Below, one piece after another: positions 50,420-50,571 of a stretch of 50,571 nt of DNA. Positions within the stretch are counted from its first letter, which is position 1; the number at the start of each line of letters is the position of its first letter. A program made the position numbers and the translations under genes. The notes under the pieces were generated by a model. That model saw nothing but the letters and a program-made list of their open reading frames with translations, did no database searches and was not told where the DNA came from. Origin of the DNA: JBCCSZ01 sp039199225 (GTDB lineage: Bacteria; Bacteroidota; Bacteroidia; Chitinophagales; Saprospiraceae). The stretch lies in the NCBI GenBank assembly GCA_039199225.1, contig JBCCSZ010000008.1, forward strand, positions 1 through 50,571, in the 5' to 3' direction.

Positions 50420-50571
50420 AATGGTGCCTTTTGATGGATGAGATACTTGACTATAAAATACGCATAGTGGCCCAATTCGTCAAGTAGAATTGGCCTTCTG
50501 AAGAAAAGATGATGAATGGTAAGCTTTAGGTAGCTATTCTTTGATAGAATTGATCACATGCATCAAGCCCG

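Noticed and set aside
1..50571. tRNA, rRNA, tmRNA and signal-recognition RNA genes
   Set aside because: I looked for T-arm-like TTCGAAT/GTTCRANYC contexts with matching acceptor stems and for known conserved cores and saw none; a covariance-model scan was not possible.

Overview
The window looks like chromosomal DNA of a Bacteroidota bacterium, most likely near the Saprospiria/Cytophagia (an inference from gene content). Signs: promoter -7 boxes of the form TAnnTTTG with little Shine-Dalgarno signal, a secreted LamG protein with a type IX secretion C-terminal domain, LytS/LytTR regulators, RluF, diadenylate cyclase CdaA, TonB-C-type proteins, an ECF sigma factor followed by a membrane-anchored beta-barrel protein, and several S9/M28/M20/M48 peptidases. 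I found no rRNA, tRNA, insertion sequence, prophage or CRISPR array.

Layout. 1-2.8 kb: end of acetyl-CoA synthetase, then a POT-type transporter that follows in the same frame with no obvious start codon. 2.9-7.3 kb: secreted SCP2+cupin protein, membrane LytTR regulator, GNAT, MiaE-like hydroxylase, secreted coiled-coil protein. 7.3-11.9 kb: lipoprotein prolyl oligopeptidase, CdaA, a GNAT overlapping it by one base, and a nucleotidyltransferase. 11.9-12.65 kb: 735 bases without a gene but rich in hairpins. 12.65-14.5 kb: LytS-type kinase and LytTR response regulator, preceded by 21-bp-phased direct repeats. 15-18 kb: outer-membrane protein and M48 protease. 18-21.6 kb: MFS transporter, lipoprotein, RluF, a short repeat tract, TrmD. 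21.8-23.9 kb: amidase with three SH3 domains and a LamG/T9SS protein. 24-27.9 kb: FKBP isomerase, M28 peptidase, M20 dipeptidase. 28-31.4 kb: ECF sigma/anti-sigma-barrel/lipoprotein operon and a TonB-C protein. 31.9-35.5 kb: 2[4Fe-4S] ferredoxin, formate-tetrahydrofolate ligase, membrane SRPBCC protein, small hypothetical. 35.5-39.4 kb: a three-module GT2/GT39-like/TPR glycosyltransferase with a downstream methyltransferase. 39.8-45 kb: class I aminotransferase, MATE exporter, oligopeptidase B. 45-50.4 kb: membrane LuxR regulator downstream of a TMTC-like GT/TPR protein, an SSS sodium symporter, and a zinc-ribbon membrane protein.

Themes: peptide use (POT importer, two S9 oligopeptidases, M28, M20), cell-envelope work (CdaA, amidase, M48, T9SS cargo, two TPR-bearing membrane glycosyltransferases) and one-carbon/acetate metabolism (Acs, Fhs). 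The items most worth a second look are the Acs/POT junction, the phased repeats before the LytS/LytTR pair, the structured intergenic region at 11.9-12.65 kb, and the GT2-GT39-TPR fusion. All assignments come from reading translated sequence and motifs; no database search was run.
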